DNA of 64,000 nt from Teichococcus vastitatis (GCF_003604215.1 NZ_QXGS01000003.1:62001-126000), one strand, 5' to 3'; positions 34,407 to 44,052 are shown, numbered from the stretch's first letter. Notes: generated by a model not told the origin, from the sequence alone. Numbers and translations are program-made.

Positions 34407-35399
34407 ATGGCCCTCCTCGAAGTTGAAAACCTGCAAACCCATTTCCGCACGCCCGATGGTGGCGTGAACCGTGCCGTGGATGGCCTGAGCTTCAGCGTCG
34501 AGGCCGGCGAGACCGTCGCCATCGTGGGCGAATCCGGCTGCGGCAAATCCGTCACCTCGATGTCGATCCTGCGGCTGATCCCGGAGCCGCCGGGACAATT
34601 GGCCGGTGCCATCCGGTTCCAGGGCAAGGACCTGCTGAAGCTGTCGGAGCGCGAGATGCGCGCGATCCGCGGCAACGACATCAGTATGATCTTTCAGGAG
34701 CCGATGACCTCGCTCAATCCGGTGCTGTCCATCGGCCAGCAGATCGGCGAGGCGCTGCGGCTGCATCAGGGTCTGTCCAAGCAGGAGGCGGAGGCCAAGG
34801 CCGTCGAGATGCTGACGCTGGTCGGCATCCCCGCGCCAGCCAAGCGGGTGAGGGAGTACCCGCATCAGTTGTCGGGCGGTATGCGGCAGCGCGTGATGAT
34901 CGCCATCGCGCTCGCCTGCAACCCGAAGTTGCTGATCGCCGACGAGCCGACCACCGCGCTCGACGTCACCATCCAGGCGCAGATCCTGGACCTGATGCGT
35001 GACCTCAAGCACCGGGTCGGCGCCGCCATCGTGCTGATCACCCATGATCTCGGCGTCGTCGCCGAAGTGGCCGAGCGGGTGATCGTCATGTATGCCGGCC
35101 GCAAGGTGGAGGAAGCCAAGGTGGCGGAACTGTTCCGCAGCCCGAAGCATCCCTACACTCAGGGTCTGCTCGGCGCGGTGCCGAAACTCGGCTCCTCGCT
35201 GGACAACGAAACGGAGCGGCTGGCGGAGATCCCCGGTTTGGTGCCCAGCCTGAAGGAAAAGATCCAGGGCTGCGTCTTCGCCAGCCGCTGCCCCAAGATG
35301 ACGGAGTTGTGCCGGGAGGTGCCGCCGGCACTCGAGGAGAAGGCGCCGCACCACGTGGCGGCCTGCCATTATGCAGAGCGGGAGGCGATCGCGGCATGA
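34407..35399 (+). CDS. Peptide ABC transporter ATPase (DppD-type)
   Basis: A 330-residue ATPase. Walker A is GESGCGKS, signature [15 protein letters not shown], Walker [13 protein letters not shown] and H-loop LITHDLGVV. The C-terminal oligopeptide/dipeptide extension carries a Cys pattern ([14 protein letters not shown]) typical of DppD/OppD and often binding an Fe-S cluster. The ATG at 34407 gives the usual [13 protein letters not shown] start. It overlaps the next ATPase by 4 bp (ATGA). Confidence 0.95.
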   Translation: MALLEVENLQTHFRTPDGGVNRAVDGLSFSVEAGETVAIVGESGCGKSVTSMSILRLIPEPPGQLAGAIRFQGKDLLKLSEREMRAIRGNDISMIFQEPMTSLNPVLSIGQQIGEALRLHQGLSKQEAEAKAVEMLTLVGIPAPAKRVREYPHQLSGGMRQRVMIAIALACNPKLLIADEPTTALDVTIQAQILDLMRDLKHRVGAAIVLITHDLGVVAEVAERVIVMYAGRKVEEAKVAELFRSPKHPYTQGLLGAVPKLGSSLDNETERLAEIPGLVPSLKEKIQGCVFASRCPKMTELCREVPPALEEKAPHHVAACHYAEREAIAA

Positions 35400-36451
35400 G
35401 CACCAGCATGACAAGTCATTCCGCGCGGCACGGCACACCGCCGCTGCTGGAAGTGAACGACCTGAAGAAGCACTTCCCCATCCGGGGCGGCTTCTTCGGC
35501 AACACCACCGGCTACGTTTATGCGGTGGACGGCGTGTCCTTCCACATCAACAAGGGCGAGACCTTGTCACTGGTGGGCGAGTCCGGCTGCGGCAAGTCCA
35601 CCGTCGGCAAGGCGCTGCTGCGGCTGTTCGCACCCACCTCCGGTCAGGTGGTGCTGGACGGAAGGCGGATCGACGATCTGTCCCAGGGCCAGCTGCGGCC
35701 GATTCGCCGCCGTGTCGGCGTGGTGTTCCAGGACCCGTTCAGCAGCCTCAATCCACGCATGCGGGTCAAGGATCTGCTGGCCGAGCCGATCCGCAACTAC
35801 GGCCTGGCGAAGAACGGCGCGGAGCTGGATGAGCGTCTGGCCAAGCTGATGGACCTGGTGCGCCTGCCGCGCGACGCGGTGTCGCGCTGGCCCCATGAAT
35901 TCTCCGGCGGCCAGCGGCAGCGCATCTGCATCGCTCGCGCCCTGGCAGGCGAGCCGGACCTGATCATCTGCGACGAGGCCGTCTCGGCTCTCGACGTGTC
36001 GGTGAAGGCGCAGATCGTCAACCTGCTGCAGGACCTTCAGCGACAGCTCGGGCTGGCGATGCTTTTCATCAGCCACGACCTCGCCATCGTCGAGCACATG
36101 ACGCATCGCGTGGCGGTGATGTATCTTGGAAAGATCGTCGAGGTCGCGCCGCGCCGCTCCCTGTTCGGAGCGCCCAAGCATCCCTACACGGAGGCGCTGC
36201 TGTCGGCCGTGCCGGTGCCGGAGCCCGGCGCGGCCCGCAAGCGTATCGTGCTGACGGGAGATGTGCCGAGCCCGATCAATCCTCCCACGGGGTGCCGCTT
36301 CCACACGCGGTGCCCCTACGCCTTTGACCGCTGCAAGACCGACGTGCCGGAACTGCAGCAAACGCAGCCCGGGCAGTGGGCCGCGTGCCACCTGCATGAT
36401 CTGCCGGAAGCCAGGAACCCGCTGTCGCGCAGTCTGCCCGCGGCTGCCTGA
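35396..36451 (+). CDS. Peptide ABC transporter ATPase (DppF-type)
   Basis: A 351-residue ATPase partner to the DppD-type subunit. It has the DppF-like start [20 protein letters not shown], Walker [10 protein letters not shown], signature [17 protein letters not shown], Walker [21 protein letters not shown] and the C-terminal [14 protein letters not shown] extension. The ATG at 35396 lies inside the stop of the preceding gene. Last gene of the transport operon; a GC-rich hairpin follows. Confidence 0.95.
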   Translation: MSTSMTSHSARHGTPPLLEVNDLKKHFPIRGGFFGNTTGYVYAVDGVSFHINKGETLSLVGESGCGKSTVGKALLRLFAPTSGQVVLDGRRIDDLSQGQLRPIRRRVGVVFQDPFSSLNPRMRVKDLLAEPIRNYGLAKNGAELDERLAKLMDLVRLPRDAVSRWPHEFSGGQRQRICIARALAGEPDLIICDEAVSALDVSVKAQIVNLLQDLQRQLGLAMLFISHDLAIVEHMTHRVAVMYLGKIVEVAPRRSLFGAPKHPYTEALLSAVPVPEPGAARKRIVLTGDVPSPINPPTGCRFHTRCPYAFDRCKTDVPELQQTQPGQWAACHLHDLPEARNPLSRSLPAAA

Positions 36452-36457
36452 CACGCC

Positions 36458-36485
36458 GGCCGGGGGAGAATGCCTGCCCCCGGCC
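36458..36485 (+). terminator. Hairpin after the peptide ABC operon
   Basis: Perfect 9-bp arms GGCCGGGGG / CCCCCGGCC with a 10-nt loop, six bases after the last ATPase stop. No T-tract follows (TGGTGCATTGG), so it may be a Rho-assisted or mRNA-stabilising structure. Confidence 0.55.
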
Positions 36486-36536
36486 TGGTGCATTGGCAGG
36501 CTGGGCTGCCATTTCGCGGCGCATGGCAGGGTCTAC

Positions 36537-36564
36537 TTGCAAATGCCTCGCAATTGCCTATAAA
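36537..36564 (+). promoter_or_regulatory. Candidate sigma-70 promoter of the molybdenum hydroxylase operon
   Basis: TTGCAA (36537-36542), a 16-bp spacer and TATAAA (36559-36564) make an unusually good promoter for this GC-rich genome. Transcription would start near 36571, leaving a leader of about 100 nt before the small-subunit ATG. A GC stem (GGGCGGCG/CGCCGCCC) can form in that leader. Confidence 0.6.
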
Positions 36565-36669
36565 TCTCCTCCATTCGCCCGCTTGACGGCTCAGGCATGC
36601 TTGGATGACCCTTGTCTCCCAAAGGGCGGCGGCTGTTTCGCGCCGCCCCTGCGCATGGGGAGAGACGGG

Positions 36670-37173
36670 ATGCCGCAAGTCAGCCTGACGGTGAATGGCA
36701 AGTCCCATACTGTGGATGTCGAGGGCCGCACCCTGCTGGTGGAGGTGCTGCGAGAGAAGCTGCGCCTGACCGGCACGCATGTCGGCTGCGATACCAGCCA
36801 GTGCGGCGCCTGCGTCGTGCAGGTCGGTGAGGACAGCGTGAAGGCCTGCACGATCCTGGCCGTGCAGCTCGACGGTGCCGAGATCACCACGATCGAGGGA
36901 CTCGCCGCCGCGGATGGAACGCTGCACCCGATGCAGGAAGCTTTCCGGGAATATCATGCCTTGCAATGCGGCTTCTGCACGCCGGGCATGGTGATGAGCG
37001 CCATCGACCTGGTGAAGAAGCATCCCTCCGGCTTGTCGGAGCAGGAGATTCGCGAGGGCCTCGAAGGCAATATCTGCCGCTGCACCGGCTATCACAACAT
37101 TGTTAAAGCCATTGCCGCCGCGGCAGAGGTGATGAACGGCAAGCGCAGCGAACTGGCACGCGCCGCCGAGTAA
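36670..37173 (+). CDS. Molybdenum hydroxylase small subunit, two [2Fe-2S] clusters (CoxS-like)
   Basis: A 167-residue electron-transfer subunit of the xanthine dehydrogenase/CO dehydrogenase family. The N-terminal plant-ferredoxin-type cluster uses the cysteines in [13 protein letters not shown] plus a later Cys (VKACTILA). The C-terminal cluster uses [10 protein letters not shown] and [11 protein letters not shown]. The ATG at 36670 follows GGGGAGAGA at a good distance. It passes electrons from the molybdenum site of the large subunit to FAD. First gene of a three-gene operon. Confidence 0.95.
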   Translation: MPQVSLTVNGKSHTVDVEGRTLLVEVLREKLRLTGTHVGCDTSQCGACVVQVGEDSVKACTILAVQLDGAEITTIEGLAAADGTLHPMQEAFREYHALQCGFCTPGMVMSAIDLVKKHPSGLSEQEIREGLEGNICRCTGYHNIVKAIAAAAEVMNGKRSELARAAE

Positions 37174-37251
37174 CGCCCGACGCCGACGCACGACCAGCCG
37201 GAACAGGCTGGCGGAACAAGTTCAAGAATTCGCCCGGGGAGGCGAGCATCC

Positions 37252-39663
37252 ATGAACGTCACGCTACCCTCTGCGGTGTCCTCCGGAGGCATCGGCGCGC
37301 GCGTCCGCCGCAAGGAGGATCTTCGCTTCCTGGCGGGGCGCGGCCGCTACACCGATGATCTGGTGCGGCCGGGGCAGCTGCATGGCTGGGTGCTGCGCAG
37401 CCCGCATGCCCATGCCAGCATCGACGCGATCAATGATGCGGCGGCTCGTGCCATGCCTGGCGTGAGGGCGGTCTACACCGCCCGCGACATCGAGGCGGCG
37501 GGCCTCGGTGGCGTGCCCTGCGGCTGGCAGGTCACCGGCAAGGGCGGCAAGGTGATGGCGGAACCGCCGCACCCCGTGCTGGCCAGCGGCAAGGTGCGCC
37601 ATGTCGGCGATCCGGTCGCCTTCATCGTTGCGGAAACCCGTGCCCAGGCGCGCGATGCGGCAGAGGCGGTGGAGGTCAGCTACGGCGTGCTGCCGGCGCT
37701 GCCGGACATCGGTTCGGCGATCGCGCCCGGCGCCGTCGCGCTGCATGACGGGGCGCCGGACAATCTCTGCTTCGACTGGGAGATCGGCGACCAAGCGGCC
37801 ACGGACGCGGCCTTTGCGCGGGCGCACAAGGTGGTCCGCTTCGAAACCACCAACAACCGGCTGGTTCCCAACGCCATGGAGCCGCGTGCCGCGATCGGCG
37901 AGTTCGACCCGGATAGCGGCGAGTACACCCTCACCACCACCAGCCAGAATCCGCATGTGATCCGGCTGCTGATGGGCGCCTTCGTGCTGAAGCTGTCCGA
38001 GCACAAGCTGCGGGTGGTGGCGCCCGATGTGGGCGGCGGCTTCGGCAGCAAGATCTATCATTACGCCGAGGAGGCCCTGGTCACCTGGGCGGCCGGGCAG
38101 CTGAGGCAGCCGGTGCGCTGGACCTGCGAACGCAGCGAAAGCTTCGTCTCCGACGCGCATGGCCGTGACCACGTCACCACGGCCGAGCTGGCGCTGGATG
38201 CAGACGGACGCTTCCTCGGCCTGCGGGTCCAGACGCTGGCCAACATGGGCGCCTACCTGTCCACCTTCGCGCCGGCGGTGCCGACCTACCTGTCGGCCAC
38301 GCTTCTGGCCGGCTGCTACACCACCCCGGCGATCCATGGCCAGGTGAAGGCGGTGTTCACCTCCACCGTACCGGTGGATGCCTATCGCGGCGCTGGGCGC
38401 CCCGAGACCACCTATCTGCTGGAGCGGCTGGTGGATGTCGCGGCGCGCGAGATGGGGATGGACCGGCTGGAAATCCGCCGCCGCAATTTCATCCAGCCCA
38501 GCCAGTTCCCGTACCAGACGCCGGTGGCGCTGCAATATGACAGCGGCGATTACGAGGCGACGCTTCGGCAGGCGCTGGACGCCGCCGATTATGCCGGCTT
38601 CGAGGCGCGCCGGGCCGAGGCGAAGGCGCGCGGCATGCTGCGCGGCATCGGCGTCTCCACCTATCTGGAAGCCTGCGGCATCGCGCCCTCCAAGCTTGTC
38701 GGCCAGCTGGGAGCGCGGGCCGGGCTCTACGAGGTAGCCAATATCCGCGTGCACCCGACCGGCAGCGTGTCCGTGTTCACCGGGACGCATTCGCATGGCC
38801 AGGGCCACGAGACCAGCTTCGCCCAACTTGTGGCCGAACAGCTCGGCGTGCCGATCGACATGGTGGAGATCGTGCATGGCGACACCGCCAAGATCCCCTT
38901 CGGAATGGGCACCTACGGGTCGCGCTCGCTGGCGGTGGGCGGTGCCGCCATGGTGAAGGCAATGGACAAGATCATCGCCAAGGGCCGGAAGATCGCGGCG
39001 CATCTGATGGAAGCCTCGGTGGAGGATATCGAGTTTGCCGATGGCCGGTTCCGCGTCGCCGGCACCGATCGCTCCAAGGCCTTCGCCGAGATCAGCATGG
39101 CCGCCTACGTGCCGCATGATTATCCGATCGAGGAGCTGGAGCCGGGGCTGGAGGAAACCGCCTTCTACGACCCCAAGAACTTCACCTATCCCGGGGGCTG
39201 TCATATCTGCGAGGTGGAGATCGATCCGGAAACCGGCGGCGTCGAGGTGGTGAAGTTCACCGCCTGCGACGATGTCGGCCGGGTGATCAATCCCATGATC
39301 GTGGAAGGGCAGATCCAGGGCGGCGTTGCCCAGGGCATCGGCCAGGCTCTGATCGAGAACACCGTGTATGACAGCGAAGGGCAGCTGCTGTCCGCCAGCT
39401 TCAACGACTACGCCATGCCGCGTGCCGCCACCGTGCCGGAATTCACCGTGCTGACCAGCACCACGCTGTGCACCCATAACCCGCTGGGTGTGAAGGGCTG
39501 CGGCGAAGTCGGCGCCATCGGCTCGCCGCCGGCGGTGATGAACGCGGTGGTCGATGCGCTGCGCGACTATGGCGTGACGCACGTCGAGATGCCGGCGACA
39601 CCGGTGAAGATCTGGTCCATCATCCAGCAGGGTGGCGCCGCGCTGCCCCAGGCTGCCGAGTAG
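37252..39663 (+). CDS. Molybdenum hydroxylase large subunit (form II CoxL-like)
   Basis: An 803-residue molybdopterin-binding catalytic subunit. Family landmarks are [19 protein letters not shown] at the start, [20 protein letters not shown] (cofactor glycine loop), [19 protein letters not shown] and the terminal [20 protein letters not shown] with the catalytic Glu near residue 752. The active-site loop reads AYRGAGRPE (residues 377-385). True form I CO dehydrogenase has AYRCSFR with a Cu-binding Cys, so this is a form II type enzyme, probably acting on an aldehyde, purine or N-heterocycle. The substrate cannot be named. Confidence 0.9.
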   Translation: MNVTLPSAVSSGGIGARVRRKEDLRFLAGRGRYTDDLVRPGQLHGWVLRSPHAHASIDAINDAAARAMPGVRAVYTARDIEAAGLGGVPCGWQVTGKGGKVMAEPPHPVLASGKVRHVGDPVAFIVAETRAQARDAAEAVEVSYGVLPALPDIGSAIAPGAVALHDGAPDNLCFDWEIGDQAATDAAFARAHKVVRFETTNNRLVPNAMEPRAAIGEFDPDSGEYTLTTTSQNPHVIRLLMGAFVLKLSEHKLRVVAPDVGGGFGSKIYHYAEEALVTWAAGQLRQPVRWTCERSESFVSDAHGRDHVTTAELALDADGRFLGLRVQTLANMGAYLSTFAPAVPTYLSATLLAGCYTTPAIHGQVKAVFTSTVPVDAYRGAGRPETTYLLERLVDVAAREMGMDRLEIRRRNFIQPSQFPYQTPVALQYDSGDYEATLRQALDAADYAGFEARRAEAKARGMLRGIGVSTYLEACGIAPSKLVGQLGARAGLYEVANIRVHPTGSVSVFTGTHSHGQGHETSFAQLVAEQLGVPIDMVEIVHGDTAKIPFGMGTYGSRSLAVGGAAMVKAMDKIIAKGRKIAAHLMEASVEDIEFADGRFRVAGTDRSKAFAEISMAAYVPHDYPIEELEPGLEETAFYDPKNFTYPGGCHICEVEIDPETGGVEVVKFTACDDVGRVINPMIVEGQIQGGVAQGIGQALIENTVYDSEGQLLSASFNDYAMPRAATVPEFTVLTSTTLCTHNPLGVKGCGEVGAIGSPPAVMNAVVDALRDYGVTHVEMPATPVKIWSIIQQGGAALPQAAE

Positions 39664-39676
39664 AGGGAGAACCGCG

Positions 39677-40471
39677 ATGTATGATTTCGCGTATCACAAG
39701 CCATCCAGCGTCGCGGATGCGGTGAAGCTGATGGCCGCCGATCCTGAGGCGCGTCCGGTGTCCGGCGGCATGACGCTGCTGCCGGCGCTGAAGCACCGGC
39801 TCAACAAGCCGACCGCGCTGATCGACCTGTCCGGCATCGCCGAACTGCGCGGGGTGCGGCGCGAAGGCGATGCCATCGTGATCGGCGGCATGACCACGCA
39901 TTACGAGGTAGCGACTCACCCGCAGATCCTGGCCGCCATTCCGGCCCTGGCGCGGATGGCCGCCACCATCGGTGATACGCAGGTGCGCAACCGCGGCACC
40001 ATCGGCGGCAGCCTCGCCAACAACGACCCCGCGGCGGATTATCCGGCGGCTGCGCTGGCCCTTCGCGCCACCATCCTGACCGACCGCCGGCGCATCCCTG
40101 CCGACGAGTTCTTCCTGGGCATGTTCACTACGGCCCTGGAAGCCGACGAGCTGGTCACCGGCATCTCCTTCCCGATCCCGGAGAAGGCGGGCTATGCCAA
40201 GCTGCGCAACCCGGCCAGCCGTTATTCCATGACGGGGGTGTTCGTGGCCAAGGGGCCGCAGGGCGTCGGTGTCGGCGTCAATGGAGCGGCGCCCTGTGCC
40301 TTCCGCCAGAACGAGATGGAGGCTGCGCTGAGCGCGAGCTGGTCGGCGGATGCGGTGGCGGCGATCAAGCAGCCCCCAGATGATCTGAACAGCGACATCC
40401 ATGGCAGCGCCGCGTACCGCGCCAATCTGGTCACGGTGATGGCCAAGCGTGCCGTCGCGGATGCCGGCTGA
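39677..40471 (+). CDS. Molybdenum hydroxylase FAD-binding subunit (CoxM-like)
   Basis: A 264-residue FAD subunit. FAD-binding motifs are RPVSGGMTLLPALKHRL (near residue 28) and ATIGDTQVRNRGTIGGSLAN (near residue 100), followed by DYPAAALAL and the CO-dehydrogenase FAD C-terminal domain (YAKLRNPASRYSMTGVFVA). The ATG at 39677 follows GAGGGAGA. It accepts electrons from the Fe-S subunit. Gene order S-L-M differs from the M-S-L order of classical cox operons. Confidence 0.94.
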   Translation: MYDFAYHKPSSVADAVKLMAADPEARPVSGGMTLLPALKHRLNKPTALIDLSGIAELRGVRREGDAIVIGGMTTHYEVATHPQILAAIPALARMAATIGDTQVRNRGTIGGSLANNDPAADYPAAALALRATILTDRRRIPADEFFLGMFTTALEADELVTGISFPIPEKAGYAKLRNPASRYSMTGVFVAKGPQGVGVGVNGAAPCAFRQNEMEAALSASWSADAVAAIKQPPDDLNSDIHGSAAYRANLVTVMAKRAVADAG

Positions 40472-40492
40472 GACACGGCCGAATCGATGAAT

Positions 40493-40538
40493 CCCTCTGC
40501 CCGGTTGCTGCGATTGGGCTAGCAATCAGGGCAGAGGG
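40493..40538 (+). promoter_or_regulatory. Long stem-loop between coxM-like gene and cold-shock gene
   Basis: Outer arms CCCTCTGCCC (40493-40502) and GGGCAGAGGG (40529-40538) pair over 10 bp. Inner arms TTGCT (40505-40509) and AGCAA (40521-40525) extend the stem after a small internal loop. No T-tract follows. It could end the upstream operon or form the structured leader of the cold-shock mRNA. Further along, a 13-bp palindrome TGTAAACTTTACA lies at 40581-40593, and a 12-codon ORF (40547-40585, preceded by AGAGGGG) sits between the two. Confidence 0.6.
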
Positions 40539-40606
40539 GTGCGAGGATGAAACATGCCGGCCCTGCATCCCGTCGGGCCGTGTAAACTTTACAGGTTTGA
40601 GACGCA

Positions 40607-41401
40607 GTGTTTCCGGATAGTGATTCGCAGGGCGGCAATGAGCCGATCGAGGCCGAGGTCAAGTGGTACAACGGCCGCAAGGGTTTCGGTTTCGTGCTCG
40701 GCCCTGATGGCCAGGATGTGTTCTTTCACGCCTCGGCCCTGACTGAAGCCGGGATCGAGCCGCCCGAGACCGGCGACAAGCTGGTTTGCGAGATCGGCAC
40801 GGACCGGCAGGGCCGCCGCCTCGTGACCCGGATTCATGAGCGCAAGCTCGGCCCGGGAGCGCCCGCCGGTGGTGACCGTCCGCGCCGCGAGTTCGGCGGT
40901 GGCGGCTTCGGTGATCGTCCGCCTCGCCGCGACTTCGGCGACCGTCCCCCGCGTCGGGATTTCGGTGACCGCGGCGGCTTCGGTGCCGGCGGTGGCGGCG
41001 GCTTCGGCGATCGTCCGCCGCGTCGCGATTTCGGTGGTGGCGGCTTCGGTGGCGGTGGTGGCGGCTTCGGTGATCGTCCTCCGCGCCGTGATTTCGGTGG
41101 CGCCGGTGCCGGTGGCGGCTTCGGAGCTCCGCGGTCGTTTGGCGATCGTCCGCCGCGCCGCGAGTTCGGCGGCCGCGACGAAGGTGGCCCGACCTATGCG
41201 GTCGGTGGCACCGTCAAGTGGTTCGATCAGGTGCGCGGCTTCGGCTTCGTGACCCCCGATGATGGCGGGCAGGACGTGTTCCTGCACTCCTCCGTGCTGC
41301 AACGCGCCGGCAAGCAGGACGTTCAGCAGGGCGAGAAGCTGAGCTTGGAAGTGCGTGATGGCCAACGCGGCCGCCAGGCGGTTGTTCTGAAGGGCGAGTA
41401 A
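40607..41401 (+). CDS. Double cold-shock-domain protein with long Arg/Gly-rich linker
   Basis: A 264-residue protein. CSD1 covers about residues 13-80 with RNP1 KGFGFV (25-30) and RNP2 DVFFHAS (37-43). CSD2 covers about 199-263 with RGFGFV (210-215) and DVFLHSS. Both keep the aromatic nucleic-acid-binding residues. Residues 81-198 form a low-complexity linker with five copies of GDRPPRR[DE]FG plus one shorter copy, spaced by glycine runs, resembling eukaryotic RGG boxes. Paired CSDs are known in Alphaproteobacteria; the long Arg/Gly linker is unusual. The GTG start is forced by a stop three codons upstream. Likely an RNA chaperone. Confidence 0.9.
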   Translation: MFPDSDSQGGNEPIEAEVKWYNGRKGFGFVLGPDGQDVFFHASALTEAGIEPPETGDKLVCEIGTDRQGRRLVTRIHERKLGPGAPAGGDRPRREFGGGGFGDRPPRRDFGDRPPRRDFGDRGGFGAGGGGGFGDRPPRRDFGGGGFGGGGGGFGDRPPRRDFGGAGAGGGFGAPRSFGDRPPRREFGGRDEGGPTYAVGGTVKWFDQVRGFGFVTPDDGGQDVFLHSSVLQRAGKQDVQQGEKLSLEVRDGQRGRQAVVLKGE

Positions 41402-41434
41402 CGCCGTTCCGGTCAGATCTGGCTGACCAGCGAT

Positions 41435-41475
41435 GCGCCCCGGTGCCGAAAGGTGGCCGGGGCGCTTGCTTTTTA
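41435..41475 (+). terminator. Rho-independent terminator of the cold-shock gene
   Basis: Perfect 9-bp arms GCGCCCCGG (41435-41443) and CCGGGGCGC (41457-41465), followed directly by TTGCTTTTTA. This is the most canonical intrinsic terminator in the window. Confidence 0.88.
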
Positions 41476-41551
41476 GCGGGATGTTCATTCCTTCCCCGCA
41501 CACTGCTCCCTGAGGCCGGGCGGCAATCCCGGCGAGAAGGGAAAGAATTCC

Positions 41552-42217
41552 ATGGCAATCGAGTTCGCGTCCGGGACCTCGTCCGTCGGGCCTTCACCTT
41601 CGGTGATCGCCGGCCTGACCGAGGCCGTGCTGCAGTGCAGCCGGTTGCGGGAGGCCACGGTGCTGACGGAACTGGCCGCCAGGATGCTGAACGAGGCCAT
41701 CGAGCGGCTGGAGGAACGGGACGCACTGCCCCTGAACAGCCATCCCGACCGCTCCCGGCATGCTATGGCCGAGGCCCTGGGACTGTGGCGCGCGGCCTGG
41801 ACGCTGTGTTCGACGCATCTGGCCGACCGTGCCGGCATGTTGGGCGCGCTGCAGACCATCGATCAGGCTGGGGCTTCCCTGGCGGGTGGGGAAGCCGGAA
41901 GCATTCCGCGGCTGGCCGTCGCCGCCAGTGCCCTGCGCCGCTTTGGGCAGGGACTGCGCACGCAGCTGGATCGCGCTGCCGAGGCCGTGGAGCGCCTGGG
42001 CCATCCGGCCGGCATCCTGCCGGACCCGGACCTGACACATGAGGCGGCGCGCCTGCGGGCGCTTCAACGCGGGCAAAACTGTGAGGGGCGGGTTCCGGGC
42101 TCCGCCTTGCTCTTGCCGGATGAGGCCATGACGCAGGAAAGCTGCGAGGTGGAGCCTCCACGGAATTGGCCGGTGCCGACGCGGAACACCCCACCCATGG
42201 CGGTGACCTGGCGCTGA
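41552..42217 (+). CDS. Hypothetical helical protein
   Basis: A 221-residue, mostly helical soluble protein starting MAIEFASGTSSVGPSPSV, with no motif I recognise. The segment 20-170 is rich in Leu/Ala/Arg and Glu and looks like a helical bundle; the last 50 residues are proline-rich and probably disordered. The start is supported by GAAGGGAAAGAA just upstream. It follows the cold-shock terminator, so it has its own promoter, and lies 80 bp before a TctC receptor. Function unknown. Confidence 0.6.
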   Translation: MAIEFASGTSSVGPSPSVIAGLTEAVLQCSRLREATVLTELAARMLNEAIERLEERDALPLNSHPDRSRHAMAEALGLWRAAWTLCSTHLADRAGMLGALQTIDQAGASLAGGEAGSIPRLAVAASALRRFGQGLRTQLDRAAEAVERLGHPAGILPDPDLTHEAARLRALQRGQNCEGRVPGSALLLPDEAMTQESCEVEPPRNWPVPTRNTPPMAVTWR

Positions 42218-42297
42218 TCCAGCGGCTGCGGAAAGGCGTTTCGCGGATCTGCCTTGGCCGCTACGCTCCAGCATCGATGTCCTGGGAGTCCTTGCGG

Positions 42298-43281
42298 ATG
42301 CGCCGATCGCTGATCGCGCTGGCCTGCGCCAGCCTGCTCTTACCCCTCGCTGCCACGGCCCAGGATCGCTGGCCCGATCGCCCGATCACCCTGATGGGCG
42401 GCTTCCCGAACGGTTCGGGCGTCGACATCTACGCGCGCAAATTGGCCGAGCCGCTGTCCAGGGCCCTGGGCGTTCCCGTGGTGGTGGATAACCGCTCCGG
42501 CGCCGGCGGCAACATCGCCAGCGATTTCGTCGCCAAGGCGCGGCCTGATGGCTACACGCTGCTATTTGGCACGGCCGGGACCCACGCGATCAACGCCACG
42601 TTGTATCGCAACCTGCCATTCGATCCCGTGAAGGATTCGACGCCCGTCACGCATCTCGGCGATGTTCCGAACGTGCTGACGGTCAGCGCAGAGCGGCGCC
42701 CACACTTCACCAGCTGTGCCGCTGTGGTCGAGGCCGCCAAGGCGGCGCCGGGCAAGCTGAACTATGCCTCCACGGGCAACGGCGCCTCCACTCATCTGGC
42801 CGGGGCGCAGTTCATCCAGGTGGCGGGGCTCGACATGGTGCATGTTCCGTTCCGCGGACAACCGGGCGCGCAGACCGCCCTTCTGGCCGGTGACGTGGAT
42901 CTGTTCTTCAATCAGTCCGGGCCCGCGATCGGCTACATCCAACAGGGACAGGTGAAGGGGCTGGCCGTGACCACCGCGCAGCGCCTGCCGGCCCTGCCGG
43001 ACATTCCCACCGTCGCGGAAGCCTGCGGCCTCGTGGGCTTCGACAGCTCCACCTGGTACGGCATCTTTGCACCGCCCGGCCTTCCGGCCGCGATCCAGGA
43101 ACGGTTGAACAGCGAGATCCAGCGCATCATCACCGCGCCGGATTTCCGCCAATGGCTGATCCAGACCCAGGGCATCACCCCGAGCACGCTGACCACCTCG
43201 GCCGAGTTCCGCGCGCTGCAGATCCGCGACATCGAGCGCTGGGCCGAGGTGGTGCGGAAATCCGGCGCCCAGGTCGACTGA
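42298..43281 (+). CDS. Bug/TctC family tripartite tricarboxylate transporter receptor
   Basis: A 327-residue periplasmic receptor with a signal peptide (MRRSLIALACASLLLPLAAT). Family landmarks are WPDRPITLMGGFPNGSGVDI, VVVDNRSGAGGNIASDFVAK, PDGYTLLFGTAGTHAINATL, NYASTGNGASTHLAGAQF, VPFRGQPGAQTALLAGDVDL and IPTVAEACG. Bug proteins bind carboxylates, amides or aromatics. No TctA/TctB membrane genes are nearby, which is common for this expanded family, so it may share a distant transporter. The ATG at 42298 has GGGAG upstream; an ATG at 42277 is less likely. Confidence 0.92.
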   Translation: MRRSLIALACASLLLPLAATAQDRWPDRPITLMGGFPNGSGVDIYARKLAEPLSRALGVPVVVDNRSGAGGNIASDFVAKARPDGYTLLFGTAGTHAINATLYRNLPFDPVKDSTPVTHLGDVPNVLTVSAERRPHFTSCAAVVEAAKAAPGKLNYASTGNGASTHLAGAQFIQVAGLDMVHVPFRGQPGAQTALLAGDVDLFFNQSGPAIGYIQQGQVKGLAVTTAQRLPALPDIPTVAEACGLVGFDSSTWYGIFAPPGLPAAIQERLNSEIQRIITAPDFRQWLIQTQGITPSTLTTSAEFRALQIRDIERWAEVVRKSGAQVD

Positions 43282-43302
43282 GCGCCGGCAGTCACGCGCG
43301 GC

Positions 43303-44052
43303 TCAGCCGCGGCCGACAAACGGCATCTTGGTCGCCATGACCGTCATGAACTGCACATTGGCGTCCAGGGGAAGCGACGCCATGTGCAGCACCGCTTCGC
43401 CGACATGCCGCACATCCATGCGCGGCTCCACCATGGTGGAGCCGTTGGCCTGCGGCACGCCGCCCTTCATGCGCTCCGTCATGTCGGTGGCGGCGTTGCC
43501 GATGTCGATCTGGCCGCAACAGATGTCCCATTTCCGTCCATCCAGGCTGATCGACTTGGTCAGCCCGGTGATCGCGTGCTTGGTGGCGGTGTAGGGGGCG
43601 GAGCCGGGGCGCGGCGCATGCGCGCTGATCGAGCCGTTGTTGATGATGCGCCCGCCCTGCGGCGCCTGCCGCTTCATCAGCCGATAGGCCTGCTGCGCAC
43701 ACAGGAAGGCGCCGTTCAGGTTGGCGGCGACAACCCCGTACCAATCCTCCAGGGTGATCTCGTCGAAATCCACCGACGGGCTGCCGCGCCCGGCATTGTT
43801 GAACAGCAGGTCGCAGCGGCCCCATTTCTGTTCCACCGCGGCAAACAACGCCGCCACCGATTCGGCGTCGCCCACATCGGTCGGCACCGGCAGGCAACGG
43901 GAGCCGGCCTCGCCGGCCGCCGTCACCGTCGCCTCCAGCGCATCGGCGCGGCGACCGGCCAGCGCCACCTGCCACCCGGCACCCAGCAGAGCCAGGGCAG
44001 CGGCGCGGCCCACGCCGCTGCCTGCGCCCGTCACCACCGCGATCTTGCTCAT
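43303..44052 (-). CDS. Short-chain dehydrogenase/reductase (SDR)
   Basis: A 249-residue classical SDR using NAD(P). The cofactor motif is [20 protein letters not shown] at residues 6-25, then NNAGRGSP, the catalytic Ser in [13 protein letters not shown] and the YTATK Tyr-Lys pair. [11 protein letters not shown] marks the adenine-binding Asp. Substrate is unknown. It converges on the TctC receptor with about 20 bp between stops and is divergent from a small exported protein. Confidence 0.92.
   Translation of the reverse strand: MSKIAVVTGAGSGVGRAAALALLGAGWQVALAGRRADALEATVTAAGEAGSRCLPVPTDVGDAESVAALFAAVEQKWGRCDLLFNNAGRGSPSVDFDEITLEDWYGVVAANLNGAFLCAQQAYRLMKRQAPQGGRIINNGSISAHAPRPGSAPYTATKHAITGLTKSISLDGRKWDICCGQIDIGNAATDMTERMKGGVPQANGSTMVEPRMDVRHVGEAVLHMASLPLDANVQFMTVMATKMPFVGRG

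Noticed and set aside
36565-36669. Molybdenum-cofactor riboswitch in the leader of the molybdenum hydroxylase operon
   Set aside because: Only a simple GC stem is seen; none of the conserved parts of the known motif could be recognised.
37264-39582. Long minus-strand frame opposite the molybdenum hydroxylase large subunit
   Set aside because: Antisense shadow of a well-recognised gene; composition and lack of motifs argue against coding.
37252-39663. Carbon monoxide dehydrogenase
   Set aside because: The active-site loop is AYRGAGR rather than the AYRCSFR required for the Cu-Mo site, so only a form II-like label is justified.
40547-40585. A 12-codon ORF as a confirmed leader peptide gene
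   Set aside because: It has a plausible ribosome site but no conservation evidence, so it is mentioned only in the leader finding.
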